Shown here: in pieces, positions 1 to 8,086 of the stretch
How the letters are laid out: the number at the start of each line of letters is the position of its first letter
How positions within the stretch are numbered: the first letter of the stretch is position 1
Source: Desulfosarcina ovata subsp. ovata
GTDB taxonomy: Bacteria > Desulfobacterota > Desulfobacteria > Desulfobacterales > Desulfosarcinaceae
Assembly (NCBI RefSeq): GCF_009689005.1
Contig: NZ_AP021879.1
Coordinates: 5,985,724 to 6,049,723, forward strand
Reading direction: 5' to 3'
DNA length: 64,000 bases
Notes under the pieces: model-generated
The model's database searches: none
Told to the model about the DNA's origin: nothing
Seen by the model: only the letters and a program-made list of their open reading frames with translations
Translations under genes and position numbers: made by a program

Positions 1-234
1 TGTCTCAGACATACAAAGGCCATTCATTTGCTCAGAAGTGGTGTTCCGCTGATCTATATTCGGGATATTCTCGGCCACGTTTCGGTGACAACCACAGAAA
101 TTTATGCAAAGGTGGATGCAGAAGCGAAACGCAAGGCGCTCGAAGACGCGTATGAAGTACCGTCACAGGATATCATACCCAGCTGGGAGAAGGACCGGGG
201 CCTGATGACCTGGCTTGTGGAGCTTTGTGCTTAA
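1..234 (+). CDS. Tyrosine recombinase, C-terminal end (RitC-like), cut by the window edge
   Basis: The reading frame is open from the first base, so the start lies outside the window. The visible 77 residues hold the end of a tyrosine recombinase catalytic domain: the Arg-His of the HxxRH box (LRHTKAIHLL), the LGH box (IRDILGHVSVTTTEIYAK) and the nucleophilic Tyr in EIYAK. The tail (SWEKDRGLMTWL) matches, residue for residue in style, the tail of the intact RitC-like recombinase at 5124-6143 (DWNKDAALLEWL). Terminal repeats like those of the RIT element at 3.8-11.3 kb start four bases after its stop, so this is most likely the third recombinase of another RIT element running in from the left. 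Confidence 0.85.
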   Translation, partial: CLRHTKAIHLLRSGVPLIYIRDILGHVSVTTTEIYAKVDAEAKRKALEDAYEVPSQDIIPSWEKDRGLMTWLVELCA

Positions 235-238
235 AATG

Positions 239-320
239 TTATGTAAAGTAGCTGGAGGAGTTATCGTTACATGGAATGAAATTGCGTGGGTAACTTTACA
301 TAAGCGAATGCTTCACATAA
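239..320. repeat. Terminal repeats of a RIT element, inserted in istB
   Basis: TTATGTAAAG lies at 239-248, just after the recombinase stop. Inverted copies CTTTACATAA (294-303) and CTTCACATAA (311-320) follow with a 17-bp period. The same three-copy layout (one motif after ritC, then two copies 17 bp apart at the tip) is found at the left end of the RIT element in the intron at 3.8 kb. Directly beyond 320 the istB reading frame starts, so this is the right tip of the incoming element. Confidence 0.7.
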
Positions 321-658
321 TTCCCAACCCCAGGATTACCAATCAAAATGATGTCCATTTTTTGCCGGATAAACTCCAGGGTAAGTAGATTTAGAATTTT
401 TGTTTTCTGTTTTTTACGGGAACTGTGATGGTCGAAGTCAAACTGGTCGACGGTGGGCTTTTCAAGCAGGTTAGACCGTTTAAACATCAGAAAAATACGG
501 TTTTGCCGGCGCTGTTCAAGTTCGAGGTCAAACAAATGTTCGATGGTTTTCAGGCAAGGCCAGTTTTGCGTACTGGCATGTTCTATAACTTGATCCAGAT
601 TCAGCATGACGGCTTTTAGCCGGAGCTGTTTACACTGCTCTATAATTTTCTCAACCAT
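321..658 (-). pseudogene. istB: IS21 helper ATPase IstB, truncated at Walker A
   Basis: IstB is the AAA+ helper of IS21-family transposition. Only about 112 residues of the usual roughly 250 remain: the N-terminal helical region and the start of the ATPase up to GNPGVG, the first half of the Walker A motif. The expected Lys-Thr is missing, because after GNPGVG the frame runs into the terminal repeats of a RIT element (NYVKHSLM). The start ATG overlaps the istA stop by 8 bases (ATGGTTGA), the usual translational coupling of istA-istB. Without Walker A lysine, Walker B or the C-terminal half, the protein cannot be an active ATPase. Confidence 0.9.
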
Positions 659-2135
659 CGGTTTGTCCCCTTTTCACGATGTAGGCGTCATAATCGGCCA
701 GACAGGGTTCATTGAGGCGGATGTTGTTCAAGGCCTCGTTTTTCAACTGAACCGGCGGGTGATGATTTTGGGGTGTCATCTCCTGATACAGGATGTTTTC
801 GATATACTCCACGCCGTAGGCGTTAAAGGAAGCCGCCTTGCTGATGGCGTAAAGAACCGAGGCCGATCCGTACTGATCCTTTAATGCCAACAGTTTGGCG
901 ACGGTTTTGCGGATCGTTTGCTTGGATTCCAAAAGGCCTTTCAGATACGCAACTGCCGGTTGTCCCATTGACGAGAAAGCGGCCACGTTTTTGTCATGCC
1001 ATAGTTTTTGCTGCAGTTTCTTGACTTGGTCCCGGTGGTCGGGCAGTTCGATTCGCTTTTTTCGCTCCCATGAACGCTGGTGGACGGCGACCCTTTTCTG
1101 ATTCAAATAAACAGATACCGTCGTCGAATCGGACTTGACCGTAACCGATTTTCCGATGACCCATGGCGGCGTGGTATAGGTATTGGCGTCAAACCGGACC
1201 GCAAAGTCTTTGTAGACTTTGACCTGGCTGGTTTCTCTGCAGTCGGGGAGCAAGGAGGGTAAAGGCCGGAGCTGAACTTGGTCAAAGCGATCGATGGGGC
1301 GACATCCAGTGCCCTGGTGAAGCCGCACATTGGCCACTTGATGCAGCCAGTCCCTGACCTGAAGGTTGGCATCCACGATATCCACAAAAGATCGTAGAGG
1401 AAAGAAATTATAGCGTAAATATTTGATGGCCGATTCGATCTTGCCCTTTTCATGGGCCGCCCGCACATGGCAGGCCACCGGTGTTGTTTTAAAGGGCCGC
1501 AGAAATTCAAGGAAGTGACCATTGAAGCGAATCAGGTTGCCTTTCCGTTCGGTCACCGCGGTCAGCATATTATCGACCACGATCTGTTTGGCCGTTCCGC
1601 CAAAAAAGGAAAAGGCATGTAAGAGACATTGATGGAGAACTTCCTGCTTCTGGCTGTGAGTGAATTCCACGTAGATCATGCGGCTGAAGCTTTCCACCAC
1701 GGCCAGGGCGTAGAGTTTTCGCCGGGTTTCGCCGTAGGTGATGTGGCCGAAGTGCCCCCAATCGATTTGGAACTGCTCGGCCGGTTCCGATTCAATACGC
1801 AAAAAGGCTTGGCCAAACGCTTTTTGCCCGCGTTGTTTTCGCAAATAATCTCTGACGATGGTCACTTTCCCATCAAATCCTTTTGCGGTCAGATGCTGAA
1901 GTGCTACCGGCGCTGAGATGTCGGGGTCTTTTTCGAGCATTTGATGGATCAAATCGCGATAAGCATCGAGTTTGGAGGGCCTGCCCGGGAGGTTGGCTCG
2001 TTCTCTCTTCGGGTTCTCCAGATATTTTTTTACTGTTGGCCGGCTGATGCCCAATTGTCTGGCGATTTTGCGCTGCTTGTATCCCAAATCGGAGAGTCGA
2101 TGGATCTCAAAAATGATATGGCTATCGATTTTCAT
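651..2135 (-). CDS. istA: IS21 family transposase IstA
   Basis: IstA is the DDE transposase of IS21-type elements. The protein of 494 residues, a normal length, starts MKIDSHIIFEIHRL, followed by a helix-turn-helix (YKQRKIARQLGISRPTVKKYL). The rve catalytic core follows, with the first Asp in QIDWGHFG, the second in VVDNMLTA and the Glu in AAHEKGKIESAIKY. An AAGGAGGT ribosome site lies 5 bases before the ATG at 2135. A longer in-frame ORF reaches to 2546, but that is an artefact of a one-base deletion in the leader gene that joins the two frames. It is coupled to the truncated istB, so transposition in cis is probably lost. Confidence 0.93.
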   Translation of the reverse strand: MKIDSHIIFEIHRLSDLGYKQRKIARQLGISRPTVKKYLENPKRERANLPGRPSKLDAYRDLIHQMLEKDPDISAPVALQHLTAKGFDGKVTIVRDYLRKQRGQKAFGQAFLRIESEPAEQFQIDWGHFGHITYGETRRKLYALAVVESFSRMIYVEFTHSQKQEVLHQCLLHAFSFFGGTAKQIVVDNMLTAVTERKGNLIRFNGHFLEFLRPFKTTPVACHVRAAHEKGKIESAIKYLRYNFFPLRSFVDIVDANLQVRDWLHQVANVRLHQGTGCRPIDRFDQVQLRPLPSLLPDCRETSQVKVYKDFAVRFDANTYTTPPWVIGKSVTVKSDSTTVSVYLNQKRVAVHQRSWERKKRIELPDHRDQVKKLQQKLWHDKNVAAFSSMGQPAVAYLKGLLESKQTIRKTVAKLLALKDQYGSASVLYAISKAASFNAYGVEYIENILYQEMTPQNHHPPVQLKNEALNNIRLNEPCLADYDAYIVKRGQTDG

Positions 2136-2136
2136 T

Positions 2137-2516
2137 TCATACCTCCTTGAGCATTTGGCCGACAAGCGCTTCAAGAGGCGATGGTTTGACAGGTTGATTT
2201 TCAACCGGTGGGCTGTTCGGTAGCTCCAACACTTGGAAGATGGTGCCGTCAAGGCGATCAGATCCTTTTTGATCAATCCGTCTTTGGACTGGACATACTG
2301 ATCGAGGGTAAATTTCAAAAGGTTGCAGATGGCGTCGTAGCTGTAAAATGACAAGCCATATCGGTCTGCTGCCAAAACGAGAAATAGATACAGCAAGATC
2401 TCTGTTTGGTTCAGGGCGGCCAGAAATCCGCCGGTCAAGAAACGGTGGGGGATAAAGCTGAACCCTTTGCCGATTTTCCGGATACGACCCGGGTTGAGAA
2501 CGCGTTTGGTAATCAT
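2137..2516 (-). pseudogene. IS21 leader ORF upstream of istA, frameshifted
   Basis: Upstream of istA a small gene starts at MITKRVLNPGRIRKIGKG, with hydrophobic helical stretches (QTEILLYLFLVLAADRYG), and reads to KKDLIA. There the frame is lost around 2249-2252. The minus-strand text continues sensibly one frame over (DGTIFQVLELPNSPPVEN to VGQMLKEV) and stops at 2137-2139, just before the istA start. This pattern fits loss of one T in a short T run. The intact product would be about 126 residues. I do not recognise its function; its position suggests an accessory or regulatory protein of this IS21 subgroup, but that is inference. Confidence 0.6.
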
Positions 2517-2572
2517 GGCGACCTCCTTGTCTTGGTTTGGCATCAACCTACCACGACAATGCGCCAGTACCT

Positions 2573-2726
2573 AACGAGTCCCTCTTTGCAATCATTGGTA
2601 ACACATTGGTATTTCAACGATATTGACTTTTAACGGGTCTACCTTTGCAACCACCGGAACCAACCAGAATTGGCCAAGCATACCGAAACGATTGGGTATT
2701 GACGCGTCTACCTTTGCAATCAAAGG
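2573..2726. repeat. Three 26-bp direct repeats at the IS21 left end
   Basis: Copies lie at 2573-2598, 2632-2657 and 2701-2726, all in the same orientation, sharing a core close to ACGNGTCYNCYTTTGCAA. Spacing is 59 and 69 bp. IS21-family ends are known to carry repeated transposase-binding sites, and the position just upstream of the transposase genes fits. The repeats are also read by the end of the ORF at 2592-3041, which encodes AKVD twice as a result. Confidence 0.7.
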
Positions 2727-3041
2727 AGAACAGACCACCCCGGTTTTTTGCCGCTTTGCTCGGCGGCGTTGATTTCGAATGCGTTGAAGGATACGATTTC
2801 TTTCGGCTTTTTCCGGATTTCGCTTACGATACCGACGCCAATAATCGGGATTGTTTTGCACCCATTTTTTGTTGCTCAACTGCTGATCTTTCCGAAATTG
2901 CGGATCGGTTTGCATCTTGGCCCGTTTCCAGGCGGCCTTTTTTGCTCGGCGGCATTCAGGCTTCATGCAATACGATTGGTTTTTATGTCTTGGACTGGGC
3001 GGGAAAAAATCATAACAGTTCAAACAAAGCACCGGTTCCAT
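2592..3041 (-). CDS. Small basic zinc-finger-like protein associated with IS21
   Basis: A 149-residue protein starting MEPVLCLNCYDFF. The N-terminus has Cys pairs typical of a small zinc finger (CLNC at about residue 6-9, then YCMKPEC at about 24-30). A long, strongly basic helical middle follows (RRAKKAAWKRAKM, YWRRYRKRNPEKAERNR, RNQRRRAKRQK). The last 40 residues are translated from the IS21 end repeats. It is likely a nucleic-acid-binding accessory gene that travels with the IS21 element. Alternatively it is an older gene into whose 3' part the element inserted. No function is known to me. An upstream ATG at 3074 is also possible. Confidence 0.55.
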   Translation of the reverse strand: MEPVLCLNCYDFFPPSPRHKNQSYCMKPECRRAKKAAWKRAKMQTDPQFRKDQQLSNKKWVQNNPDYWRRYRKRNPEKAERNRILQRIRNQRRRAKRQKTGVVCSPLIAKVDASIPNRFGMLGQFWLVPVVAKVDPLKVNIVEIPMCYQ

Positions 3042-3229
3042 GGCACCACCTGTATTTTGCAGATTCTTTGTCATTGCCCAAAATGGTGAATGGAAAACAG
3101 GTTGGAATCAAAAAAATAAAAAGGATTCTTAAAAGATTTAGGGAATTAGATGGAATGAAAGGATGGTTGGCAAGAAATATTCGATGGTTTTGGCTAAGAA
3201 AATAGCCGGTGATCTTGGCTAAGAATTAA

Positions 3230-3836
3230 ATCGCTGGTACCAGTCTGGGAGGCAGAGAGCAGTTGTTGGAGTTGATTCTCGAACGACGTAATGTGCTCAG
3301 AGCAATGAACCAGGTGATTGCCAATAAAGGCGCCCCGGGCGTGGACGGCATGAAAACCAACCACTTGAAAGGGTACCTGAAAAGGCACTGGCCGAAGATC
3401 AAGCAGGACCTGCTAAATGGGGATTATCGTCCCTTACCGGTCAGAAGGAAGGAGATCGATAAACCCGATGGCGGTGTCCGTTTGCTTGGTATTCCCACGG
3501 TATTGGACCGCCTTATCCAACAGGCGATAGCTCAGGTATTGGAGCAGATCTGGGATCCGACCTTTTCTGAGTACAGCTACGGATTCAGACCAGGACGATC
3601 AGCCCATGACGCTGTCCTACAAGCCAAAGGCTATCTGCTGGACGGGTACACCCACGTGGTTGACATGGATTTGTCCAAGTTTTTTGACCGAGTTAACCAC
3701 GACCGGCTTTTAAGCCGGCTGGCCACCAGGGTCCGGGACAAACGGGTCTTGAAATTGATCCGCCGGTACCTTACGGCCGGAACGATGATCGGGGGGCTTT
3801 GTCAGTCCCAGCATAGAAGGAACGCCCCAGGGTGGT
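3230..3836 (+). pseudogene. Group II intron reverse transcriptase/maturase, 5' part
   Basis: Residues ERRNVLRAMNQVIANKGAPGVDGM, GGVRLLGIPTVLDRLIQQAIAQVLEQIWDPTFSEYSYGFRP (split here only for reading) and HVVDMDLSKFFDRVNHD are the RT0-RT3 blocks of group II intron-encoded proteins, with the first catalytic Asp in VDMDLSKFFD. The frame is open from 3230 without an ATG; TTG at 3263 is a possible start, so the N-terminus may be short. A six-G run at 3791-3796 shifts the frame; with five Gs it reads on to EGTPQGG. Right after that block a RIT element interrupts the gene. The 3' part resumes at 11,259. No group II 5' ribozyme end is visible upstream. Confidence 0.85.
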
Positions 3837-3862
3837 TTATGCAAAGCTTTGCATAAACCACC
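3831..3862. repeat. Perfect 32-bp palindrome at the left edge of the RIT element
   Basis: The arm GGTGGTTTATGCAAAG (3831-3846) is followed at once by its exact reverse complement (3847-3862), with no loop. It joins the intron target sequence GGTGG to the RIT tip motif TTATGCAAAG and then back out to CCACC, after which the two regular 17-bp-spaced tip motifs begin. Confidence 0.95.
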
Positions 3863-3934
3863 TTATGCGAAGTTCGCGATTATGCAAAGTAAATCGCTTA
3901 ATGTACAATATTTCCAACACATGCACTGAATTTA

Positions 3935-5103
3935 TACTTTAACCGGTTATAATTTGCGATTTTGAAAATGATTGAAAATTTAACGCCAGTAAGGAATCCA
4001 ACTCCTTTTTGTAGTCGCCGCTCGTCTCGGCAAGGCACTGTAGAATCGACTTAGAGAATGCTTCGAAGTCGGAATAATATTTCGAGTACAGGCATTTTTT
4101 CTTTACGAATTTCCACATTCTTTCGATCAGGTTGAGATTGGGAGAGTACGGTGGCAAAAACAATAGGTCAATGTTCAGCAGTTTTGCCGTATTTTGCACA
4201 AGTTTGCACTTTTGATACCTGGCATTATCAAGAACAATGGAAATCGGGAAATCACAGTATTTATCGCTGAGCTTAATCAATAGCTGACAAACGCTGTATG
4301 AATTGATGTAACCGGTATTGGTGATCGTAATCATCTCATGGGTGATGGCATCGAGAGCGCCAAGTACATTAAACCGCTTTCTGCCTGACGGCGCTTTGAT
4401 GAATAGCCTGGCGAAACACCACAGGTAACCTAAAAAGGGTGCAAACACGAAATGCGCGGCATCCATAAAGAACAAGTGGCGCTGACCGGCCTTTGCCTGT
4501 TCTATTCTTGGCTCAAGGTCTTTTTTTTAAATTCTTCTTGGGCCTCGGGATCAGCACCCGAAGGGACTGATCCGACTTTGCGGTACTTCATGCCAAGCTT
4601 TTTTAGAAATACACCAACTTGGGTCTTGCTGCGTCGAATTCCGGTCAGCCTTTCGATTTCAGCAGCCGCTTGTGCAATATTGGCAACCGGATTGTCCCGA
4701 AAATGCTGTTCAATCGAATCGCTGTATGTTCCCAGGTCACTTTCAGGGCGATAGAAATTTACTTTTCTGACCTCATCAAGTCCGCCTTGCCGGTAAAGTC
4801 GCAGATATTTTGTCACGGCGTTGTCACAGGCTCCCGATATTTTGGCAATTTGTTTGCGTGGGAGTCCCTGGCTTTTTAGCCAGAGGACTTCCATCCTGCG
4901 CTGAACTCGGGGAATGGGATGATGAAATCGTTCATATTCAATAGTTTTAAGATCCTGCTCAGAGAACTCGACTTTTATCATTGTTTTCTCCCTGGTCATT
5001 TATGGTTCAATGCGTCCAGGGTAGTATGAAAAATAAAAGCCCAATTGTCCAGCTTTAAATTAACATCGGTAAAAATTATCGTATTTTATTGCCATTCACA
5101 GTA
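3935..5103 (-). mobile_element. IS630-family insertion sequence, left copy (1,169 bp)
   Basis: The element is bounded by TA dinucleotides at 3933-3934 and 5104-5105, the target duplication expected for IS630. Tips are TACTTTAACCGG and, on the other end in reverse complement, TACTGTGAATGG. It sits in the noncoding left arm of the RIT element between the ritC stop and the tip repeats. It is the mirror copy of 9900-11068: coordinates pair as x + y = 15003. Confidence 0.93.
3939..4981 (-). CDS. IS630 transposase in two frames joined by -1 frameshift (left copy)
   Basis: The first frame (4981-4502, starting MIKVEFSEQDLKTIEYERFHH) encodes the helix-turn-helix half (KQIAKISGACDNAVTKYLRLY). The second frame (4475-3939) encodes the DDE core: Asp in MDAAHF, Asp in VLDNARYQ, Glu in NLIERMWKF. 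The junction is an eight-A run on the coding strand (4528-4521). A -1 shift there reads on without stop as DLEPRIEQAKAGQRHLFFMDAAHF, giving one protein of about 345 residues. Programmed frameshifting on such A runs is common in IS630. It differs from the right copy by Arg instead of His after QGLP. Confidence 0.9.
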
Positions 5104-5105
5104 TA

Positions 5106-5115
5106 CTTTGCATAA
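5106..5115 (-). repeat. Internal RIT motif after the ritC stop
   Basis: CTTTGCATAA (TTATGCAAAG on the minus strand) lies 8 bases past the ritC stop. The other RIT end at 239-248 has the same motif 4 bases past its recombinase stop, so the position is conserved between the two elements. Confidence 0.6.
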
Positions 5116-5123
5116 TATCACGA

Positions 5124-6143
5124 CTACTTCAGATTTGAAAGCCATTCCAACAATGCAGCGTCTTTATTCCAATCGGGAAGATTGCTATCTACCAGAGTTG
5201 GATAGGCGTTTTCGATGGCCTGACGTTTCAATTCGGTATCACACTTTGCGTAAATTTCGGTGGTTTTGATATCCTCATGTCCGAGAAAATCCCTGATATA
5301 GATAAGGCTAACGCCAGCCTGCAGCAGGTGCATTGCTTTGCTGTGGCGAAACATATGTGGCGTCACTTTTTCCGGCATGCTTGCAGATATCTTTTTCGCC
5401 GAAACAACATACTGAGAGATGATGTAGGCAATGCCTTCCTTAGTGAGTTTGCTACGATGCTTGTTGACAAAAAGCGGATAGTCCTTTTTCCAATCTTTAT
5501 CAAGGGAATGCTCCTGAAGGTAATGTTGAAGCAAGGTCAGAGTATTTTTCATTAGAGGAACTCTGCGCATCTTATTGCCTTTTCCAGTGAGGATAAGCAG
5601 TGCCGGATTGTCCACTACAACATCCCGTACCCTGAGATCGGCTAATTCCTGCACTCTGCATCCTGAATCATAAAGAACACTCAAAAGCGTCAGGTTTCGT
5701 CGGCCTTTCACGGTCATTTTATCCGGCTGTGACAGCAAAAATTTCATCGCCTCCGGTGTCAGATGTGGCGCCGACGGCTTGGAGGCCTTCTTGACCGGTA
5801 TGGCAATGACCTTTTGGAAATGAAGGATTCCTGATGGTTCCTCGTATTGAGCATACCTGAAAAAGGAATGTATGGCTGCAAGCCTTTGGTTACGGGTTGC
5901 AGTGCTACATTTACGTTTCTTTTCAAGCCATTCGAGAAAATCAGCAATCATTACATGGGTCAGCATGCCCATGTTCAGCTTTTCGGCAGGTATATCCTTC
6001 TCTTCCTGACAGTAACGGAGTAGCAATTTAAAGGTATCACGGTAGGATGCTATCGTATTGTTACTGGCATTTTTCTGTCGAGGCAGATACACGGAAAGAA
6101 ATCCAGTAAGGTGAGTTGCAAAATCAGTAGGTTTCATAGCCAT
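5124..6143 (-). CDS. ritC: RIT recombinase C (XerC/D-like tyrosine recombinase)
   Basis: A 339-residue tyrosine recombinase. The N-terminal SAM-like core-binding domain begins MAMKPTDFATHLTGFLSVYLPRQKN. The catalytic domain shows Arg in SGCRVQELADL, Lys in TGKGNKMRRVPL, the HxxRH box HMFRHSKAMHLLQ, LGHEDIKTTEIY with the Tyr nucleophile. All catalytic residues are present. The start ATG at 6143 (or 6137) overlaps the end of ritB (stop at 6124), the coupling seen in RIT trios; a longer frame upstream to 6248 only overlaps ritB. It is the only recombinase of the trio not broken by an insertion. Confidence 0.9.
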   Translation of the reverse strand: MAMKPTDFATHLTGFLSVYLPRQKNASNNTIASYRDTFKLLLRYCQEEKDIPAEKLNMGMLTHVMIADFLEWLEKKRKCSTATRNQRLAAIHSFFRYAQYEEPSGILHFQKVIAIPVKKASKPSAPHLTPEAMKFLLSQPDKMTVKGRRNLTLLSVLYDSGCRVQELADLRVRDVVVDNPALLILTGKGNKMRRVPLMKNTLTLLQHYLQEHSLDKDWKKDYPLFVNKHRSKLTKEGIAYIISQYVVSAKKISASMPEKVTPHMFRHSKAMHLLQAGVSLIYIRDFLGHEDIKTTEIYAKCDTELKRQAIENAYPTLVDSNLPDWNKDAALLEWLSNLK

Positions 6144-6474
6144 TACCCTCCAGTCGAGGAATGATATCAGGATAACACCCTTCGAGTTTGATGGATATAT
6201 CTGGAAAGATATCAGCTGTAAGTCTGAGGTAATAGGTTGTTTCCTCAAAGGAATCGTGTCCCATATATGTTTTCAGTACAGGAAGATATGCGGCAATGTC
6301 TTTCCCTTCCATCACCCATTTTTTCAGACACTGGCAGGCATATGTATGACGAAAATCGTGTACTCTCGGACCTTTTCCTCTTCCGCCATGAGAGATGCCG
6401 GCTCTCCACAGGAATCGCCTGAAATTGTGGTAAACATTTCCTACAGTCATTGGCTTTCCTTTAAGTCCTGGGAA
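6124..6474 (-). pseudogene. ritB: RIT recombinase B, C-terminal part after an insertion
   Basis: Reads from the insertion point as PGLKGKPMTVGNVYHNFRRFLWRAGISH, then the box VHDFRHTYACQCLKKW and YMGHDSFEETTYYLRL, the catalytic C-terminus of a tyrosine recombinase with its Tyr. It continues the N-terminal part at 8087-8752: removing the 1,604-bp element and one copy of the 8-bp duplication restores KGSDWFFPGLKG in frame. It ends GYETY with a stop inside the ritC start region. Confidence 0.88.
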
Positions 6475-6482
6475 AAACCAAT

Positions 6483-8086
6483 CTAAAGTTTCCTAAATTC
6501 AATCAAGCCGCCATGCGCAGCAGTACGTCCACGAGAGAATTAAAGACGGATTTGCGTGGCACCGGGAAGAGCCTACCAAAATCCTTGTCCATCGCGGCCT
6601 TTGTAACGGATCGGCGGACATCCGAAAAGGCAAAATGACGGCGGCCGCCGACGGCATGCCGGCGAGATGGCGTTTTCTCGACCCGGCTGGCGTAAATCCA
6701 GGCGACGGTGGTCGCCAGCATGCAAAAGTGCAGATGGTTGCTGACGGCCTGCGGATGACGGCTTTGCGTGTCAGCGCTGCCGATGTCGTTTTTCAATTCC
6801 TTGAATAAGGCTTCGATCTTCCAGCGGGCCCCATAGTATTCGATAATCTGCTCAGCCGAAAGGGACAGGTCGGTGGAATAAAGTGCCACCCACTGTGTCT
6901 TACGATAGACCCAGACCACCTTGACCGCACATCGGATGGTCTTGAGCATCACCACGCGTTCATAGGCTACGATGTTCCGGTTGCGGCCATACAGGTTGAC
7001 GATGTATTCTTTTGCCAGCGATTTGAATCGAACGGCCAACGCTGCCGCATTCCCCAGCTTGCGGCCATATTTACGCGGGCGGCCTTGTCGTCCGGTCGGA
7101 GGTGGCGGCAGTTCAAATATTGTGCTGTTGGATCGAAGCCTGGAAATCATATCCACCCATATGCCCAACTGTTTTTTCAATGGCTTCCACAGGCCGCCAT
7201 TGCCGAACCATGAGTCGGTGATGATGACAATCCGTTTTCTGGGAAACACCGCGGCAATCTCACCGATCATGTCGACCGCCATGGCAAGCTTGCTCTTGAA
7301 TGTCACTTCCGGTCCATTGCTGTCACGGTTCATTCGTTCGATGGTTTTCTTCAGGAGGTAGAAACGATAACTCAGCGGCAGACAGGCCCAACGTCCCTTG
7401 ATCATCTTCAACAACCCCACAGCAACGATGTTCTGGGCCCACGGATACCTGGACTGGTTTTGCTTGGCAGCATGATCGAAAACCTTGTCGCAGGCGAAAA
7501 TCTTCTTGCCTGTCTTGGCGTTGATACTGTCATCCAGAGCCAGCATTAACCGCCCACCGGTCGTTGGCAGCGGAATCAATTTCCACAGCGTGGGCCATAA
7601 CCGTTGCCATGGAATCCGTGGGGATGCCATGAAGGTATAGAACTTTTTACGACTGATCCCGGAAAAGCCGAACACCGTCTTCAAGCACCGTAGAATGTTT
7701 GAGGTCCTCGATGAGGCGAAAGGAACAATGATCGCCACGATCGTGTATACGAACCATATTCCCCGTTCCTGACCTTTACTGGACTGAGCAAATTCGTTTT
7801 TGAGTTTTTCAAGGATGTCGTGTAGGATAAGCATGCGAGGCCTCCGGTTGGGTTGTTTGTTTGTGGAAGAAGAAACATACCACAACCGAGCCTCGCAATC
7901 AACATTAACATACTGTATTAACTAAATATTTGATCATATTGCCAAAAATCGGTCCCGATATCTGTAATGATTTCAATAGGTTACAGGCGACCGCCATTTT
8001 GCTAACCATCTGTTATTACAGGAAATATTAATATTCTTCAGTAGTACTCACCCCGCCGGGCTGCTTTCAAAAAGGGGAAACTTTAG
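6483..8086 (-). mobile_element. 1,604-bp DDE insertion sequence in ritB
   Basis: Terminal inverted repeats CTAAAGTTTCC at both tips, and an exact 8-bp target duplication AAACCAAT at 6475-6482 and 8087-8094. One transposase gene fills most of it; about 200 bp beyond the transposase start to 8086 hold no gene. The exact duplication and intact ORF suggest a fairly recent insertion. Confidence 0.95.
6503..7834 (-). CDS. DDE transposase of the element in ritB (IS4/IS701-like)
   Basis: A protein of 443 residues if started at MLILHDILEKLKNEFAQS; a longer frame reaches 7885. Catalytic residues fit a DDE-fold transposase: Asp in MLALDDSINAKTGKK, Asp in VIITDSWFGNGG, Glu in YGARWKIEALFKELKNDIG, the last matching the Y-R-E block of IS4-superfamily enzymes. 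The middle is basic (RMNRDSNG, GRQGRPRKYGRK). I assign it to the IS4/IS701-like group from the motif style, without certainty about the subgroup. It sits alone in the element, with the tips 20 bp and 250 bp away. Confidence 0.85.
   Translation of the reverse strand: MLILHDILEKLKNEFAQSSKGQERGIWFVYTIVAIIVPFASSRTSNILRCLKTVFGFSGISRKKFYTFMASPRIPWQRLWPTLWKLIPLPTTGGRLMLALDDSINAKTGKKIFACDKVFDHAAKQNQSRYPWAQNIVAVGLLKMIKGRWACLPLSYRFYLLKKTIERMNRDSNGPEVTFKSKLAMAVDMIGEIAAVFPRKRIVIITDSWFGNGGLWKPLKKQLGIWVDMISRLRSNSTIFELPPPPTGRQGRPRKYGRKLGNAAALAVRFKSLAKEYIVNLYGRNRNIVAYERVVMLKTIRCAVKVVWVYRKTQWVALYSTDLSLSAEQIIEYYGARWKIEALFKELKNDIGSADTQSRHPQAVSNHLHFCMLATTVAWIYASRVEKTPSRRHAVGGRRHFAFSDVRRSVTKAAMDKDFGRLFPVPRKSVFNSLVDVLLRMAA

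Noticed and set aside
651..2546. A single 631-residue IstA protein
   Set aside because: The first 137 codons belong to a separate leader gene; a one-base deletion joins the frames. The AAGGAGGT-ATG at 2135 and family length support a 494-residue IstA.
3084..3206. A short basic ORF (MVNGKQVGIKKIKRILKRFR)
   Set aside because: No ribosome site, no recognisable family, lies in junk between the IS21 element and the intron ORF.
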